From: Hydrogenophaga sp. SL48
Lineage (GTDB): Bacteria > Pseudomonadota > Gammaproteobacteria > Burkholderiales > Burkholderiaceae_C
Assembly (NCBI RefSeq): GCF_021729865.1
Contig: NZ_CP063400.1
Coordinates: forward strand, 2,790,001-2,854,000
Direction: 5' to 3'
DNA length: 64,000 bases
Positions 15,601-27,010 of the stretch are shown here, piece by piece. The position numbers were made by a program, and so were the translations under genes. The notes under the pieces were generated by a model. The model saw nothing but the letters and a program-made list of their open reading frames with translations, searched no databases and was not told the DNA's origin. Every line of letters begins with the position of its first letter. Positions within the stretch are counted from its first letter, which is position 1.

Positions 15601-18600
15601 CCGGGGGCGGGGGGACCGTCGGCCCGGGGCAGCGTGAGCACCATCGCGGTGGTCAGCGCGTGCAGCACGGGCAGGTGGTCGGTGCGGGCGCGGTTCCCGA
15701 ACGACGGGATGCCGGCGAGCGTGGCCGAGACCACCGAGGAGCGCTCCACGTAGCTGGGCTGGCGGTATTTGTCGACCACCGCGAGCAGCGTGGCCGCGTC
15801 GTCGCTGGCGGCGGTGCCGAAGGTCACGGTGGCCTGCGCGCCGGGCGCGATCCGCAGCCGCACACCGAGCGCGGCCACCGGGTCCAGCCCGGTGTGCAGC
15901 GCCGCGGCCTGCAGCGGCACCGCGTCCATGCGGGCCAGCGGCTGGCCCGGCGTGTGCAGCCGGCCGAGCCAGCGGGCGCGGTCGGTCTGGCAGCGCAGGC
16001 CCAGCACCTCGCCCTCGGCGCTGGCCACGAAGTGCGCCGCCTGCAGCGTGCTCTCGGTCTGCAGGCGGGGCGTGCGCACGCAGCGCAGCGCCTGCTGCGC
16101 GGGCAGCCAGTCGGTTTTCACGAACAGGTTGGAGAACGCGGGGTGGGCCTCGTCGGCCGCGTGGCTGGTGAGGGTGATGTCCAGCGCCGAGATCAGCTCC
16201 AGCTCGATGGGCTCGCTGCTGCGGTTGACGAGCACCACCTTGCGCAGCTCGATGTCGTCCTCCGGGCTGACCCAGACGGTGGTGCACACCCGCAGCTCGG
16301 GCCAGGTGGCGTCGAAACACACGCGGTCGGTGTGGAAGCGGCACTGGTAGCTGGCCTCGGGGTCGGGCGCGGGGTGCCGCGTGACCGACACCGGCGCGCC
16401 GCTGCCGCCCAGGCGCAGGTAGACGAAGGCGCCGCAGGCGTCGCGCAGCGCGTCGTCGCGCCAGCGGGTGATGCCGGTCTGGCCCCAGCGGCTCCAGCCC
16501 GCGCCGTTGGAGCGCAGCGTCAGGCTGTAGCGGCCGTTGGACAGCAGGTGCGTGGGCTCCAGCGCCTGGGCGCCGGGGTGCAGGGTGCGCACATGGTCGG
16601 GCGCGCGGCGCGCCTGGCCCTGCTGGGGCAGGCGCTCCGGCGGTGGCAGACCGGGCAGCTCGCGCGGCGCGCGCTCGTGCAGCAGCGAACACACGGCTTC
16701 GATGCGCGGGTGGGCCATGCCCCAGCGCTGCGCCACGCCGCCGCAGAGCACGTTGGCCAGCGCGACGATGCTCATGCCCTGGTGGTGCGCCATGAAGGTG
16801 TTGACCAGGGTGAAGCGTTCGCCGTGGGTCTGGCGCGACACCGTGTAGTCCAGTGCCTCGATGAAGCCGTAGCGCCCGCGCGCCGACAGCTCGCTCAAGC
16901 GCCGCAGGTTGCGGCAGGCCAGGCCGGCGTCCACCTGGGTGGCCAGCGCCGTGGCGTAGGGCGCGATCACCCGCTCGGCCACCGGGGTGCGGCGCAGCGC
17001 GAGCCGGGGCACGCCCTGCGGCGCGTACTGGTAGGCCAGGGTGTGGTCCTGCCCGGCGTAGGCGCTCTCGGAAATGCCCCAGGGCATGACGGTGCCCTGC
17101 ACGAAGGCCATCTGCTCCTGCAGCGCCGACGAAGCGGCCTCGTGGAGCGCGCTGTCGCGGGGCTGCGCCATCACCAGCGTGGGCATCAGGTACTCGAACA
17201 TCGAGCCCGACCACGAGCGCAACACCGCGCGCCGCCCGCTCGCGAAGAACGGCCGGCCCAGCGCCGCCCAGTGGCGCACCGGGAGGTCGCCTTTGGCGAT
17301 CGCCAGCAGGCTGGTGGTGCGCGATTCGGAGGCCAGCAGGTCGTAGAAGCTGGTGTCGAGCTGCTGCTCGTCGAGCCGGAAGCCGATGTGCAGCAGGTGG
17401 CGTTTGGGGTGGTAGAGGAAGCGGTAGTCGGCCTCCCAGGCCATGCTCTCCAGCTGCCCGGCCAGCGCCAGCAGGCGCCCGGTGGCCCGTTCACAGCCCC
17501 CCGCGCCCTGGGCGGCCACATCGCGCTGCGCCGAAGCCAGCATGGCCAGGTGGTCGGCCAGCAGCCAGCGCAGCTGGTCCTGGGGCGTGGCGGCGTGGTT
17601 GACGATGGCGGGGTTGCGCGAATGCAGCAGGCCGCCCAGTTCCGCCTGGGCTTCGACCAGGAGCGCGCGGAACGCGGCGCACGCGACCGCCTCGTGCGGC
17701 GCGGGCTGCGGGGTGTCGAGCAGGCAGGCGATGGCGGTGTGCGGCAGCGGCTGGTGCAGCAGGGTCTGCAGCATCGGCAGGTGGGGCAACAGCCGCTGGC
17801 GCGAGCGCTCGATGGCCTGCAGGCCCAGCGCCACCTCGTGCGGGTCGCGCGCGAGTTCGATACAGGCCTGCGCCACCGTGAGCAGGTGCGCGCTGAGGTT
17901 GCCGCTGTCCACCGTGGACACATAGCGCGGCAGCAGCGGCTGCAGGGTTTCGGTGTCGTACCAGTTCAGGAAATGGCCGCGGTGGCGCTCCATCTGCTGC
18001 AGGGTGGCGAAGGTCGCCTCCAGCCGGGCCAGCAGCTCCTGCGTGCCGATCCAGCCGAACTGGCGCGCGCAGGCGGTGCTCAGCAGGTAGAGGCCGATGT
18101 TGGTGGGCGAGGTCCGGTGCGCCACGATCTCGTAGGGCGAGACCTGCAGGTTGTCGGGCGGCAGGTGGTGGTTCTGCGCGTCCACGCAGCGCTCGAAGAG
18201 GCGCCAGGTGTCGCGCGCCACGCCGTCCAGCAGCTCGCGGTCGGCGGCCTTCAGTGCACCGTGCCGGCGCGGCCACGGCGCGTTGGCCCCCCACACCAGC
18301 AGCGGGGCCAGCGCCCACAGCGCGAGCACCAGCAGCGTCAGGGCGCTGGGTGGCGGCCCCATCAGCCACAGCGCGTTCAGCCACAGGCCCCCCAGCCACA
18401 GCAGCGCGGCCAGCGGCTCGGCGCGGTGCCGCCGCAGCGTGGGCCACAGGCGCGTGCTCAGGCCCGCCTGGGCGGCCTCGGCGGTGGTCCATTCGAGCAG
18501 GTGCCGCCGGCTCCGCGCCAGCCGGTACAGCGTGCGCAGCACGGCGTCGAGCGACGCGAAGGCCTGCTGCTGCAGCGTGGCGAGCTGCCAGAGCCCGCCG

Positions 18601-21257
18601 CCGACCGCGCGCAGCAGGTCGACCGCGGCCGTGGCCACGAAACGCTCGCCCGCGAGGTGCCACTGGCCGGGCACCCAGCCCGCGAGCGCACCCATCAGCG
18701 GCCCCGCGCTGTAGGCGGCCACCGTGAGCGCCAGCGCCACGGGCAAGGACAGGCCCACGCCCAGCATCGCCAGGCCGATCAACAGCAGCGAGGCCGGTGC
18801 CACCAGCGAGCGGCGCATGTTGTCCAGCAGCTTCCAGCGGTTGAGGGCGCCCAGAGGCCAGTCGCGAGGGCGCCGCAGGAAAGGCAGCAGCTGCCAGTCG
18901 CCCCGCGCCCAGCGGTGGCCGCGCGCGGCGGCGGCATCGGCGTGGCCGGGGTCGGGCTCGATCAGGGTCACGTCGGTCACCACGGCGCAGCGCACCAGGG
19001 CGCCTTCGAGCAGGTCGTGGCTGAGCACCTGCTCGGTCGGCATGCGGTCGGCCAGCACGGCGTGCAGCGCGGCCACGTGCAGCAGGCCCTTGCCGGTGAA
19101 GCTGCCTTCGCCAAACAGGTCCTGGTAGACGTCGGAGCTCATGGCGCTGTAGGGGTCGATGCCGGCCTGGCCGTCGAACAGCCACTGCCAGGCGGTGCGC
19201 ACACCGTCCTCCGCCAGCGGGGGCACCACGCGCGGCTGCAGGATGCCGTAGCCCTGCAGCACGCGCCGCCCGGTCGGGTCGAGCCGGGGCCGGTTGTGAG
19301 GGTGCTCGGCCACGCCGACCAGCGTGCGCAGGCGGCCCGGTGGCAGCTGCGTGTCGCTGTCGAGCGTGAGGATGTAGCGCGTGTCCGGCGCCATGCGAGA
19401 GAGCTCGCCCAGGTCGAAGAACGGCCCGGGCGTGCCGGTGGCGAGTGCGCTCACCAGCTGCTCCAGCTTGCCGCGCTTGCGCTCCCAGCCCAGCCAGTTG
19501 CGCTGCGTGGCGCTTTGCACGCGGCCCCGGTGCAGCAGCAGGAAACGCGGGGGATGGCCCGGCGCCTCGGGATAGCGCGCGTTGAGCGCGGCCAGCCCGG
19601 CTTTCGCGTGTTCGACCAGGTCGTCGTCGTCGGGGCGGTGTTCGGTGTCGGCATCGGCCCAGTCGCTCAACAGGGCAAATTGCGCGTGGGCCTCGGCGTT
19701 GGCCAGGTGGTGCAACTGCAGGCGGTGCACCAGCTGGTCGATGGATGCGCGGTGGGTCAGCATGGCCGGCACCACCACCATCACGCGGGCGGTGGGCGGT
19801 ATGCCCCCGGCCAGCAGCAGGCGCGGCAGGTGCGAGGGCTTGACCGATTCGCTGATCAGCCGGTTGACCACCGCCACCACGGCCTCCGACGCGGGCAGCA
19901 GCATGAGCAGCGCCACGAACACGGTGCCGAGCTGCGTGGGCCAGCCGGCCGACAGCCAGCCCGGCTGGTGCAGCAGCGCCGCCACGAGCAGCAGCGCGCC
20001 CACCAGCAGGGCACCGAGGTAGGCGGGGGTGCGCGACACCTTCAGGGTCGAGCGCCACAGGCTGGCCGCGCCGGGCTTCAGGCCCAGCGTCTGCTCCAGC
20101 GCCCCGCGCCCTTCGCCCTGCAGCCAGTGCGAGGCCAGCGCGGTGTGGTCGGCGTGCTGGCGCATCAGGCCCAGCAGCACCTGCGCCACCGCGGCCTCGC
20201 CCTGGCCGCTCTGGGCCGCCAGGCGCTCGATGCCGTGCAGCGTGGTGTTGCGGGTGGCGTCGTCCTCGGCCTCGAACACCGGCGACTCCAGCATCACGCG
20301 GACCACCCGGCTCGTGCGCGCGACCACGCCGGCCCAGTCGGCCGCGCCGATCAGGCGCAGCGCGGTGACGGCGTTGCCCACGCTCAGGTGGTCGGCGGCC
20401 TGGGCCGCGTGCTGCTGGGTCTGCAGCGCGGCGAGGTCGGGCACGGCCTGCTGCAGCCAGGCGCGCACCTGCGCGAGCGTGGCGTCGTCGGCGGCCGGCA
20501 CCGTCCCGACCAGGCTCTGGGCGAGGTGCGACAGAAAGACCTGGCCCACGCCGCGACGGTCCATCAGCACCCGCATGTCCTGCACGTTGGACAGGCTCAG
20601 CGTGTCGATGCGGCTGGCGCTCAGGCTGGCGAGTTCGCGCGCGGCCTTGTGGCTGGCGATGCGGTCGGCCAGGCGGCGCAGGTTCTCCACCAGCACCACG
20701 CGCAGGGTCGTGGGCAGCGCCCAGAGCTCGCCCTGGTTGAGTTCGCGCACCTCCTGGTAGGCGTCGAGAAAGTGCACCAGCAGGGTTTCATCGAAGGCGC
20801 TGTCGGTGTGGGCGACAAAGGCCCAGGCCACGCCGTAGATGCGCGGCAGCCCCACCAGCGGGGCGTCCTGCAGCACCGGCAGGGAGCGGTAATAACGCGG
20901 TGGCAGCCCTTCGCGGATCTCGCGCAGCTGCCCCTCGATCAGGTGGAAGTTGTCGAGCAGCCACTCGGCCGCCGGGCTGATGTCGTTGCCGTCGAGCGCT
21001 TCGAGCGCGATGAACTGGTGCGCCGCGCGCAGGGTGCGCACATTGCTCTGCAGGCGCGGGTAAAACGTGGCCTGGCCAAAACGGGCGGGGCCGGCGCGGT
21101 GGGTGGCACCGAGGCTGCGGCCGTGCTGCTCGAACCGCTCGACCCCGAACAGCTCGGAGCGGATGGGGTCCAGCGCGAGGCCGCGCGCGGCATCCAGTGT
21201 GCGTTCCAGCCGTTTCGGCACCCAGCTCCATTGGGCCGACAGGCGTGCATCTGCCAC
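12645..21257 (-). CDS. ndvB: Cyclic beta-1,2-glucan synthase (NdvB/ChvB/Cgs type)
   Basis: This giant 2870-residue inner-membrane enzyme has the same length class as Brucella Cgs. The N-terminal part carries [19 protein letters not shown] (~98). Membrane helices at about 410-470 lead into the GT84 glycosyltransferase domain (~490-800) with TLDSDTQLP as the nucleotide-sugar motif, SHDLLEG and [15 protein letters not shown]. More membrane helices follow, then a glycoamylase-like domain ([24 protein letters not shown]) and two carbohydrate-binding/GH94 phosphorylase-like C-terminal parts with [12 protein letters not shown] (acid Asp) and [12 protein letters not shown]. It primes, elongates and cyclises periplasmic glucans used in osmoadaptation and host interaction. 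The start is a GTG directly abutting the TAA of the upstream small ORF. Confidence 0.93.
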   Translation of the reverse strand: MADARLSAQWSWVPKRLERTLDAARGLALDPIRSELFGVERFEQHGRSLGATHRAGPARFGQATFYPRLQSNVRTLRAAHQFIALEALDGNDISPAAEWLLDNFHLIEGQLREIREGLPPRYYRSLPVLQDAPLVGLPRIYGVAWAFVAHTDSAFDETLLVHFLDAYQEVRELNQGELWALPTTLRVVLVENLRRLADRIASHKAARELASLSASRIDTLSLSNVQDMRVLMDRRGVGQVFLSHLAQSLVGTVPAADDATLAQVRAWLQQAVPDLAALQTQQHAAQAADHLSVGNAVTALRLIGAADWAGVVARTSRVVRVMLESPVFEAEDDATRNTTLHGIERLAAQSGQGEAAVAQVLLGLMRQHADHTALASHWLQGEGRGALEQTLGLKPGAASLWRSTLKVSRTPAYLGALLVGALLLVAALLHQPGWLSAGWPTQLGTVFVALLMLLPASEAVVAVVNRLISESVKPSHLPRLLLAGGIPPTARVMVVVPAMLTHRASIDQLVHRLQLHHLANAEAHAQFALLSDWADADTEHRPDDDDLVEHAKAGLAALNARYPEAPGHPPRFLLLHRGRVQSATQRNWLGWERKRGKLEQLVSALATGTPGPFFDLGELSRMAPDTRYILTLDSDTQLPPGRLRTLVGVAEHPHNRPRLDPTGRRVLQGYGILQPRVVPPLAEDGVRTAWQWLFDGQAGIDPYSAMSSDVYQDLFGEGSFTGKGLLHVAALHAVLADRMPTEQVLSHDLLEGALVRCAVVTDVTLIEPDPGHADAAAARGHRWARGDWQLLPFLRRPRDWPLGALNRWKLLDNMRRSLVAPASLLLIGLAMLGVGLSLPVALALTVAAYSAGPLMGALAGWVPGQWHLAGERFVATAAVDLLRAVGGGLWQLATLQQQAFASLDAVLRTLYRLARSRRHLLEWTTAEAAQAGLSTRLWPTLRRHRAEPLAALLWLGGLWLNALWLMGPPPSALTLLVLALWALAPLLVWGANAPWPRRHGALKAADRELLDGVARDTWRLFERCVDAQNHHLPPDNLQVSPYEIVAHRTSPTNIGLYLLSTACARQFGWIGTQELLARLEATFATLQQMERHRGHFLNWYDTETLQPLLPRYVSTVDSGNLSAHLLTVAQACIELARDPHEVALGLQAIERSRQRLLPHLPMLQTLLHQPLPHTAIACLLDTPQPAPHEAVACAAFRALLVEAQAELGGLLHSRNPAIVNHAATPQDQLRWLLADHLAMLASAQRDVAAQGAGGCERATGRLLALAGQLESMAWEADYRFLYHPKRHLLHIGFRLDEQQLDTSFYDLLASESRTTSLLAIAKGDLPVRHWAALGRPFFASGRRAVLRSWSGSMFEYLMPTLVMAQPRDSALHEAASSALQEQMAFVQGTVMPWGISESAYAGQDHTLAYQYAPQGVPRLALRRTPVAERVIAPYATALATQVDAGLACRNLRRLSELSARGRYGFIEALDYTVSRQTHGERFTLVNTFMAHHQGMSIVALANVLCGGVAQRWGMAHPRIEAVCSLLHERAPRELPGLPPPERLPQQGQARRAPDHVRTLHPGAQALEPTHLLSNGRYSLTLRSNGAGWSRWGQTGITRWRDDALRDACGAFVYLRLGGSGAPVSVTRHPAPDPEASYQCRFHTDRVCFDATWPELRVCTTVWVSPEDDIELRKVVLVNRSSEPIELELISALDITLTSHAADEAHPAFSNLFVKTDWLPAQQALRCVRTPRLQTESTLQAAHFVASAEGEVLGLRCQTDRARWLGRLHTPGQPLARMDAVPLQAAALHTGLDPVAALGVRLRIAPGAQATVTFGTAASDDAATLLAVVDKYRQPSYVERSSVVSATLAGIPSFGNRARTDHLPVLHALTTAMVLTLPRADGPPAPGAVAPPAAPPLSDRRTLWRLGISGDRPLLLVHAAAPQGLALLRVLALVLREWSRAGVACDVVVVSREPHSYQMPLQRELALLREQHTADLQARPGQAVTGLHLLRFDELSPEQVSTLQALARIQLQADGQALSHQVRAWCDRHEAPVPRLWSGLSLAPEPVPLRLGESATVPSTGRFTGPRSDFAFEVGAGLAPARPWTNVLANPGFGAIVSESGGGNTWALNSRLNQLTAWANDPVGDPPSEWFLLQDRRTREVWSLTPSAWGADATRYQVAHTQGLTTIRHHRGELAVSVSWCVDPDSAVKQVRIRLENLGAGKAHLRVIGLVEWMMGEKRSDRATLRCKPYFVSQPGAGLIGLLCTQTEAAGGFGGGTAFFCESHEGVDDPEGLDWTCDRRAFFGAQGQLVLPQRLGQQGGQGLDPCAALSRPVTLRAGATLEQVFLLGYAPDADAARTLMRQARQTTAPERERATQARWDGLLGAAQVTTPDPLLDAMVNRWLLYQTVSSRLWAKAGFYQAGGATGYRDQLQDAMALVWARPALLRDQIVLCASRQFEEGDVQHWWHSPGGAGVRTHFSDDLLWLPYATAHYLQATGDTALLNQRVAFLEGPAVPEGAEDRYDTPAISEQQASVYEHGARAIDHSLRVGAHGLPLMGGGDWNDGMNRVGSEGQGESVWLAWFLCSIVTDWLPLAHARGEVERAQRWDAALRGWRLALNTAAWDGAWFKRAFFDDGSPLGSDGQAEARIDLIAQAWAVLSEQTPPERQRLAMDAVEAHLVDTGHGLIRLLEPPLQHASPSAGYIQAYPPGVRENGGQYAHAGVWALMAAAKVALGEPGDTLARNTPYRYFTCLSPAHRAAHPQWGAAYGVEPYAMAADVYSAPPYTGRGGWSWYTGAAGWLHRAALESLLGLHLKADDLWFTPCLPTHWPRAELTLERGGRSMHFVLVRGEPLAALAASTEPHTQLLQVGERLRWTDLPQHSGFVIPLPPAP

Positions 21258-21500
21258 TTACAGCATCAACCAGGAACCGCCCACCAGCACCACCATCACC
21301 AGCGCCGAGGTGACCACGCGGCCAGCGAGCATGCTCCGCATTTCGTTGGCACCGGCCTGCAGGCTCTGCAGCGGACCGCGCAGGGCGCCGCACAGGCTCA
21401 GGTGGTCACTGAGCGCCGAACGCTCGGTGGAGGAGATGTCCGCCGGGAGGCCCATGGAAGCGGTGTCCCAGCGGGGTTCGAGAGGGGAGGTGTTGGACAT
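21258..21500 (-). CDS. Small membrane protein upstream of the glucan synthase
   Basis: This 80-residue protein has a polar N-terminal half (MSNTSPLEPRWDTASMG), an amphipathic middle and one C-terminal membrane helix (VVTSALVMVVLVGGSWLML). Its TAA is followed without any gap by the GTG start of the glucan synthase, so translation of the two is very likely coupled. No family is recognised. A role as a regulator or membrane partner of the synthase is inference from position only. It is the first gene of the operon driven leftward from the dyad at 21577-21596. Confidence 0.65.
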   Translation of the reverse strand: MSNTSPLEPRWDTASMGLPADISSTERSALSDHLSLCGALRGPLQSLQAGANEMRSMLAGRVVTSALVMVVLVGGSWLML

Positions 21501-21576
21501 GATGGGCGCTTTCGGAGAGGGGGAACGGGGAGAGGTCGGAGCTGAGTGAAGGTTGTACGGCGAACACCCTTCCGGG

Positions 21577-21596
21577 TCTGTGCGCCTTCGAACAGA
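21577..21596. promoter_or_regulatory. Crp/Fnr-type dyad 8 (bidirectional promoter)
   Basis: TCTGTGCG-CCTT-CGAACAGA, flanked by GG and CC that extend the palindrome. In the plus direction TACCGT (21616-21621) and in the minus direction TACAAC (21557-21552) are both centred exactly 32 bp from the dyad centre. One site could therefore activate both the lipoprotein gene and the glucan synthase operon. Confidence 0.6.
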
Positions 21597-21645
21597 CCCG
21601 GCCCGCCAGAACGCCTACCGTGAGTCACCCCAACAGGAGACCATC

Positions 21646-22248
21646 ATGCGCCCCACGTCCAAACTCACGTTTCGCAGCCCCGCCGCCCTCGGCGTCATGG
21701 CCCTGGCCGTGCTCACCCTGGCCGGCTGTGCCGCGCCCTACCCGGTGTACGAACAGCAGCCGGTGTCGCAGAACCCCGTCTACAACACCCCCAGCCAGCA
21801 ACAACGGCCCGACTACCGCCGCCGCGACCGCGAACGGCTGTATGAAGCCGAGGTGACCTCGGTGCGCGCGGTCATGGGCCAGAGCGCACAGCGCTGCTGG
21901 ATCGAGCGCGAAGCGGTGGCGCCCCAGCGCCAGCAGCCCAACGTGGGCGGCGCCATCGTCGGCGGTGTGATCGGCGGCATCCTCGGCCACCAGGTCGGCG
22001 GCGGACGGGGCAAGGACATTGCCACGGCCGGCGGCGCGGTGGCCGGCGCCTACATCGGCTCCAACGTCGGCAACGACCGCTACGGCAACACGCGCGACGT
22101 GCAGCGCTGCAGCAACACCGCCGCCAGCAGCGAGCCCGCCTACTGGGACGTGAGCTACCAGTTCCGGGGCGTCACGCACCATGTGCAGATGAGCTCGCCC
22201 CCCGGCCGCACCGTCACCGTGACCGGGGACGGTGAACCGAGGGAGTGA
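21646..22248 (+). CDS. Glycine-zipper 2TM domain lipoprotein
   Basis: This 200-residue lipoprotein has a signal peptide ending in the lipobox LTLAGC. After a Gln/Pro/Tyr-rich spacer and a basic stretch comes the glycine-zipper region (GGAIVGGVIGGILGHQVGGG, about residues 102-121, then GGAVAGAYIGSNVG), as in the 17-kDa antigen/SlyB-type family, and a beta-rich C-terminus. Such proteins are outer-membrane-associated and induced by envelope stress; the function is structural. The start is supported by AGGAGA ahead of the ATG. Longer in-frame starts would lie within the operator. Confidence 0.9.
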   Translation: MRPTSKLTFRSPAALGVMALAVLTLAGCAAPYPVYEQQPVSQNPVYNTPSQQQRPDYRRRDRERLYEAEVTSVRAVMGQSAQRCWIEREAVAPQRQQPNVGGAIVGGVIGGILGHQVGGGRGKDIATAGGAVAGAYIGSNVGNDRYGNTRDVQRCSNTAASSEPAYWDVSYQFRGVTHHVQMSSPPGRTVTVTGDGEPRE

Positions 22249-22252
22249 GGGC

Positions 22253-22335
22253 TCCCCCCGCGCCGCTTCGCGTCACCCCCCAGGGGGCGATGCGAGTGGC
22301 CCGGCGGAGCCGGTTCCACCGCATCCTGCGGGGGG
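22253..22335 (-). repeat. Three-hairpin intergenic repeat, copy A
   Basis: In inverse orientation this matches the family described under the F copy (47822-47891): a CCGGC/GCCGG hairpin, a CCCCCTGGGGGG core and a GC-rich palindrome. It lies between convergent 3' ends, right after the lipoprotein stop. Confidence 0.65.
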
Positions 22336-22340
22336 CACTT

Positions 22341-22356
22341 CGCTCCGGAAGGAGCG
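22341..22356. terminator. GNRA-type hairpin before convergent stops
   Basis: CGCTCC-GGAA-GGAGCG is a perfect 6-bp stem with a GGAA tetraloop, between the convergent lipoprotein and response-regulator genes. Confidence 0.4.
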
Positions 22357-22388
22357 CAGGCATCTCGCTCCGGGTGGGGGTCTTGGGT

Positions 22389-23221
22389 TCACTTCGGTGA
22401 ACCGACGATCTCGACGCCAAAGCCCCGGTAGCCGACGAGCGTGCAGCCGGCGTCGAACATGGGTGTGCCGCTCACGCGGTACTGCCGGGTCGTGCCGTCG
22501 GGCAGCGTCCGGCTGAGCACCATGTCCAGAAACGGGGCGCGCGCCGCGATGCGGTCCTGCAGCGTCTTGCGCTGTGTCAGGTTCCAGCCGTCGCCGCCGG
22601 GCGACGCCGCACCGCCGTCACCGTTCAGCGTGTCCACCTGCAGGCCGAGCATTTCCAGCACCGGGCCCGACACCTTGGTGAAGCGGCCCTCGCCGTCCTG
22701 CTCCCAGTACCAGTCGGTCGCCAGCTCGGTCAGGGCGCGGTAGCGCGCTTCGCTCTCGCGCAGCTCGGCGGTGCGCTCCAGCACGCGCTGCTCCAGGTGC
22801 TGGTTGTGGCGCGCCAGCTGCCGGTGCAGCAGGCGCACCTCGATCAGGTTGTGGATGCGCGCCTTGACCTCGACCAGGTCAAACGGTTTGCTGACGAAGT
22901 CCTTGGCGCCGGCCTGCAGCGCGCGCAGTTTGTGGCCTGGCTGGGCGGTGATCACCAGCACCGGCAGGTAGTCGTCGTCGGCGGTGCTGGCCTTGAGGCC
23001 TTCCATGACCTGGAAGCCGTCCATGCCCGGCATCTGCAGGTCGAGCAGGATGAGATCGAACGGCGCCCTGCGGTGCATCGCGCAGACCTTGTCGGGCTCC
23101 GTGGTGCTGGACACCCGGGTGTAGCCGGCATCGGCCAGCATGGCTTCGAGCAGGGCCACATTGGCCGGCTGGTCGTCGACGATCAGGATGCGCGCATTGA
23201 GCCGCTCCAGAGGGGTGAGGT

Positions 23222-23225
<4 letters not shown>
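22389..23225 (-). CDS. Response regulator with REC and PAS domains
   Basis: This 278-residue cytoplasmic protein has a REC domain (about residues 12-130) with phospho-acceptor Asp in ILLDLQMPGMDG and the conserved Lys in SKPFD, then a coiled-coil (about 133-160, HRQLARHNQHLEQRVLERTAEL) and a PAS domain (about 163-272). No DNA-binding, GGDEF, EAL or kinase output follows, so the output is probably protein-protein interaction or sensing by the PAS domain. Its ATG overlaps the stop of the histidine kinase gene (ATGA), making it the obvious partner of that kinase. Confidence 0.88.
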
Positions 23226-24904
<1,679 letters not shown>

Positions 24905-24970
24905 CGTTACTTCCGTGAACACCGCCCCATGGGCGGCAAGCCTCGACCCTGCCCGACCCCGCCCACCGGG

Positions 24971-24990
24971 TCTGTTCGTTACCGCACACA
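24971..24990 (-). promoter_or_regulatory. Crp/Fnr-type dyad 9 (kinase operon promoter)
   Basis: TCTGTTCG-TTAC-CGCACACA is a good dyad 66 bp before the kinase ATG. The hexamer at the expected minus-strand position (CAGGGT, 24951-24946) is a poor -10, so this is the weakest of the promoter predictions although the dyad is clear. Confidence 0.45.
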
Positions 24991-25005
24991 GCGGCCGGGC
25001 GGGAC

Positions 25006-25155
25006 CTACAGCGGGCTGCGTCCCGTGATCACCCGCAGCAGCACCATGACGACGGCGATCACCAGCAGGATGTGGATGAAACCGCCCAGGGTGGTCGACG
25101 TGACCAGGCCCAGCAGCCAGAGGATGAGCAGCACGACGGCGATGGTGTAGAGCAT
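25006..25155 (-). CDS. Small two-helix membrane protein (lmo0937-like, DUF5670)
   Basis: This 49-residue protein reads MLYTIAVVLLILWLLGLVTS and is almost entirely two membrane helices separated by TTLGG, the pattern of the lmo0937/DUF5670 family of stress-induced small membrane proteins. The start is supported by AAGGAC 6 nt upstream. It is the last gene of the BON-YqjD-YqjE-like operon (14 bp after the preceding gene). The function is unknown. Confidence 0.85.
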   Translation of the reverse strand: MLYTIAVVLLILWLLGLVTSTTLGGFIHILLVIAVVMVLLRVITGRSPL

Positions 25156-25169
25156 GGGATGTCCTTCTT

Positions 25170-25592
25170 TCAACGCTGGGGGGGACGGGTGGTGGAGCGG
25201 CGCCACAGCCAGACGGCGCCCGCCACAGCGGCCACGGCGACCACCGTGCGCGGGTGTCGGCGGACCAGGCCCAGGCCCTGGACCAGCACCGGCACCGGGG
25301 GGGTCGCCATGGGCGCGGGCATCACCACCGTCGCCGGCGCCGGACGCAGCAGGCGCTGGAACAGCGCGCCCGCGGCCAGCGAGGCCGAGGGGTGCTCGCG
25401 CAGGCCCTTGATCAAAGGCCAGGCGGCGCTGGCGACCCAGCCCATCAGCGACGGCCGGGCCCGCTGGGCGCGGTCGCTGGCCAGCCAGCGGGCCAGGCGC
25501 TCGCGGTTCTGATTCAGGCGCACGCTCGCCGGGCTGGCGAGCGAAGACAGGGTCGCCATATCGGTGGCGGGAAGGGGGTGCGACGGTTTCAT
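25170..25592 (-). CDS. YqjK-like small membrane-associated protein
   Basis: This 140-residue basic protein starts MKPSHPLPATDMATL at an ATG overlapping the stop of the YqjE-like gene (ATGA). The N-terminal two thirds are Arg/Ala rich and the C-terminus has one membrane helix (TVVAVAAVAGAVWLWRR). By position after YqjD- and YqjE-like genes it corresponds to YqjK of the enterobacterial yqjCDEK cluster, but sequence resemblance is weak, so the name is by context. The function is unknown. Confidence 0.7.
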   Translation of the reverse strand: MKPSHPLPATDMATLSSLASPASVRLNQNRERLARWLASDRAQRARPSLMGWVASAAWPLIKGLREHPSASLAAGALFQRLLRPAPATVVMPAPMATPPVPVLVQGLGLVRRHPRTVVAVAAVAGAVWLWRRSTTRPPQR

Positions 25593-25975
25593 GGTGCGGC
25601 CGGTGGTGAGCGCAGCAGCGCCAGGTCCTGGCCCATCTGTCCACGCAGGCGGTCCATCGAACCGCTCGGGGCCTGGCGGTGGGCGAGCAGCAAGGCCCAC
25701 ACCCCCAGCACGGCGGGCAACACCGGCGTCAACCAGAACAGCCAGGGAACCCGTGTGCCCTCACCGGGCAACGACGCCCACAACAGCACCGCGACGCCCG
25801 CCAGCGTGAGGGCCACCAGCAGGAGGGCGGCTCCGGCCAGCTGCAGGCCCAGGCGCCGCTGCAGGCAGCGACCACTGAGTTGCAGCTCTTCGGACACGAG
25901 GCTGGCGTAGGCCGCCGCGTGCTCCGCCAGCCACAGGGGCTGCGCCGCGGCGAGGCGAAACACCGGGTGGATCAC
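25589..25975 (-). CDS. YqjE-like phage-holin-family membrane protein
   Basis: This 128-residue protein has two central membrane helices (LQLAGAALLLVALTLAGVAVLLW and WLFWLTPVLPAVLGVWALLLA) flanked by amphipathic ends, typical of the YqjE / Phage_holin_3_6 family. These are not phage genes; they accompany YqjD-type proteins. The start is a GTG at 25975 with GAGG about 10 nt upstream, 16 bp after the YqjD-like stop. It probably helps anchor or organise a membrane complex with YqjD (inference). Confidence 0.82.
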   Translation of the reverse strand: MIHPVFRLAAAQPLWLAEHAAAYASLVSEELQLSGRCLQRRLGLQLAGAALLLVALTLAGVAVLLWASLPGEGTRVPWLFWLTPVLPAVLGVWALLLAHRQAPSGSMDRLRGQMGQDLALLRSPPAAP

Positions 25976-25991
25976 GAGCGCGCCTCGGCGG

Positions 25992-26357
25992 TCAGCGGCC
26001 GGTGCCGCTGTGGCGGCTGAACAAGGCCACCAGGCCCATGAGCGCGGCGCCCACGGCGGCGGCCATGAGCACCGACTTCACCGGCTCGTGCTGGATGTAG
26101 GTCGTGGTCACGTCCTTGGCGTGCATCGACTTTTCACGCAGCAGGTGCGCGCGTTCGCGGACCGCCTCCATGCCGTCGTGCGCGAGCGCTTCGGTGTGCT
26201 GGGCGAACTGCTTGAGCGCGGCGCCCGACTGGTCACGGGCCACGGTCAGGCCTTCCTGGGCGGAGCGCACGGCGTGTTCGGTCCCTTGGGCGACGGCACT
26301 GGCCAGGGTGGCGGCGTCATCGCCCAGGTGCTTGAAGTTGTCGTTGGTGGTGTTCAT
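25992..26357 (-). CDS. YqjD/ElaB-like DUF883 family protein
   Basis: This 121-residue protein has an N-terminal helical region with regular Ala/Gln heptads (residues 10-85) and a C-terminal membrane anchor preceded by the family motif YIQHEPVKSVLMAAAVGAAL. In E. coli, YqjD and ElaB are tail-anchored inner-membrane proteins that bind ribosomes in stationary phase. The gene sits 52 bp downstream of the BON lipoprotein gene and starts a run of tightly packed membrane-protein genes. Confidence 0.9.
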   Translation of the reverse strand: MNTTNDNFKHLGDDAATLASAVAQGTEHAVRSAQEGLTVARDQSGAALKQFAQHTEALAHDGMEAVRERAHLLREKSMHAKDVTTTYIQHEPVKSVLMAAAVGAALMGLVALFSRHSGTGR

Positions 26358-26409
26358 GAGAATGCCTTTGAAATGCGGGTGGGATGGCGATGAGCGGGCG
26401 GGTGCCCGA

Positions 26410-26724
26410 TCACTTCAGGCGCATGTCGTTCTTGACCGTGCGCACACCGCTCACGGCGCGCGTGACCTGGATCGCGCGATCGATGTCGGACTGGGTGCCC
26501 ACAAAGCCGCTGAGCTGAACCGCGCCCTTGAAGGTTTCCACGTTGATCTCGGCGGACTTCAGCGTGTCTTCCTTGAAGATCGCGGCCTTCACCTTGGCGG
26601 TGATCGCCGTGTCGTCCACGTACTGGCCGGTGCTTTCCTGGGTGGTCGAGGAAGCACAGCCACCGATGAAGGTGAAAGCGGCGGCGGCGAGCAGCAGGAA
26701 AGAGAAGCGTTGTGTGAGTTTCAT
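26410..26724 (-). CDS. BON domain lipoprotein
   Basis: This 104-residue lipoprotein has a signal peptide ending in the lipobox FIGGC, then one BON domain (about residues 38-104: ITAKVKAAIFKEDTLKSAEINVETFKG, then VQLSGFVGTQSDIDRAIQVT). BON proteins such as OsmY and DolP are periplasmic envelope-stress proteins that bind phospholipid. This is the first gene of the operon running leftward to 25.0 kb, and dyad 10 lies 115 bp upstream of its ATG. Confidence 0.92.
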   Translation of the reverse strand: MKLTQRFSFLLLAAAAFTFIGGCASSTTQESTGQYVDDTAITAKVKAAIFKEDTLKSAEINVETFKGAVQLSGFVGTQSDIDRAIQVTRAVSGVRTVKNDMRLK

Positions 26725-26839
26725 GGTGGGCTTTCTGTGAAGAAGGGATCGGACAGCGCGGCCAGGGGCCACGCCTCGGGAGGGTTCAGCGATCTGTCCA
26801 TCGCCGATGTCTTCACAGTAAAGCCCACGCCACAAAACG

Positions 26840-26859
26840 TCTGTGCGCTGCCGCACCTT
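26840..26859 (-). promoter_or_regulatory. Crp/Fnr-type dyad 10 (BON operon promoter)
   Basis: TCTGTGCG-CTGC-CGCACCTT: the left half is perfect. Minus-strand TACTGT (26820-26815) is centred exactly 32 bp away, giving a leader of about 85 nt. Confidence 0.55.
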
Positions 26860-26941
26860 GAGGTGAGCAGGTGAGATGAACACGCAGTCCCCCCTCCCGG
26901 AGCGAGATCCGCCACACATGAAGCACCCCAGCCCAGGACAT

Positions 26942-27010
26942 CGCCGGGCCGGCTTTGCCGGACGGCTGATGTCGCCCCCTGGGGGGGTAGCGCGAAGCGC
27001 TGCGGGGGGT
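26942..27010 (+). repeat. Three-hairpin intergenic repeat, copy B
   Basis: GGCCGGCTTTGCCGG hairpin, then CGCCCCCTGGGGGG, then GCGCGAAGCGC palindrome, ending at the stop codon of the adaptor gene. Same family as the copies at 22253, 42162, 43371, 47681 and 47822. Confidence 0.7.

Noticed and set aside
13890..21545. 2551-residue open frame on the plus strand
   Set aside because: It is antisense to the glucan synthase, has Gln/His/Arg-rich low-complexity translation typical of GC-rich shadow frames and no recognisable domain.
25589..25975. Prophage remnant suggested by the phage-holin family name
   Set aside because: The gene is the YqjE-like housekeeping relative in a YqjD operon; no other phage genes are present.
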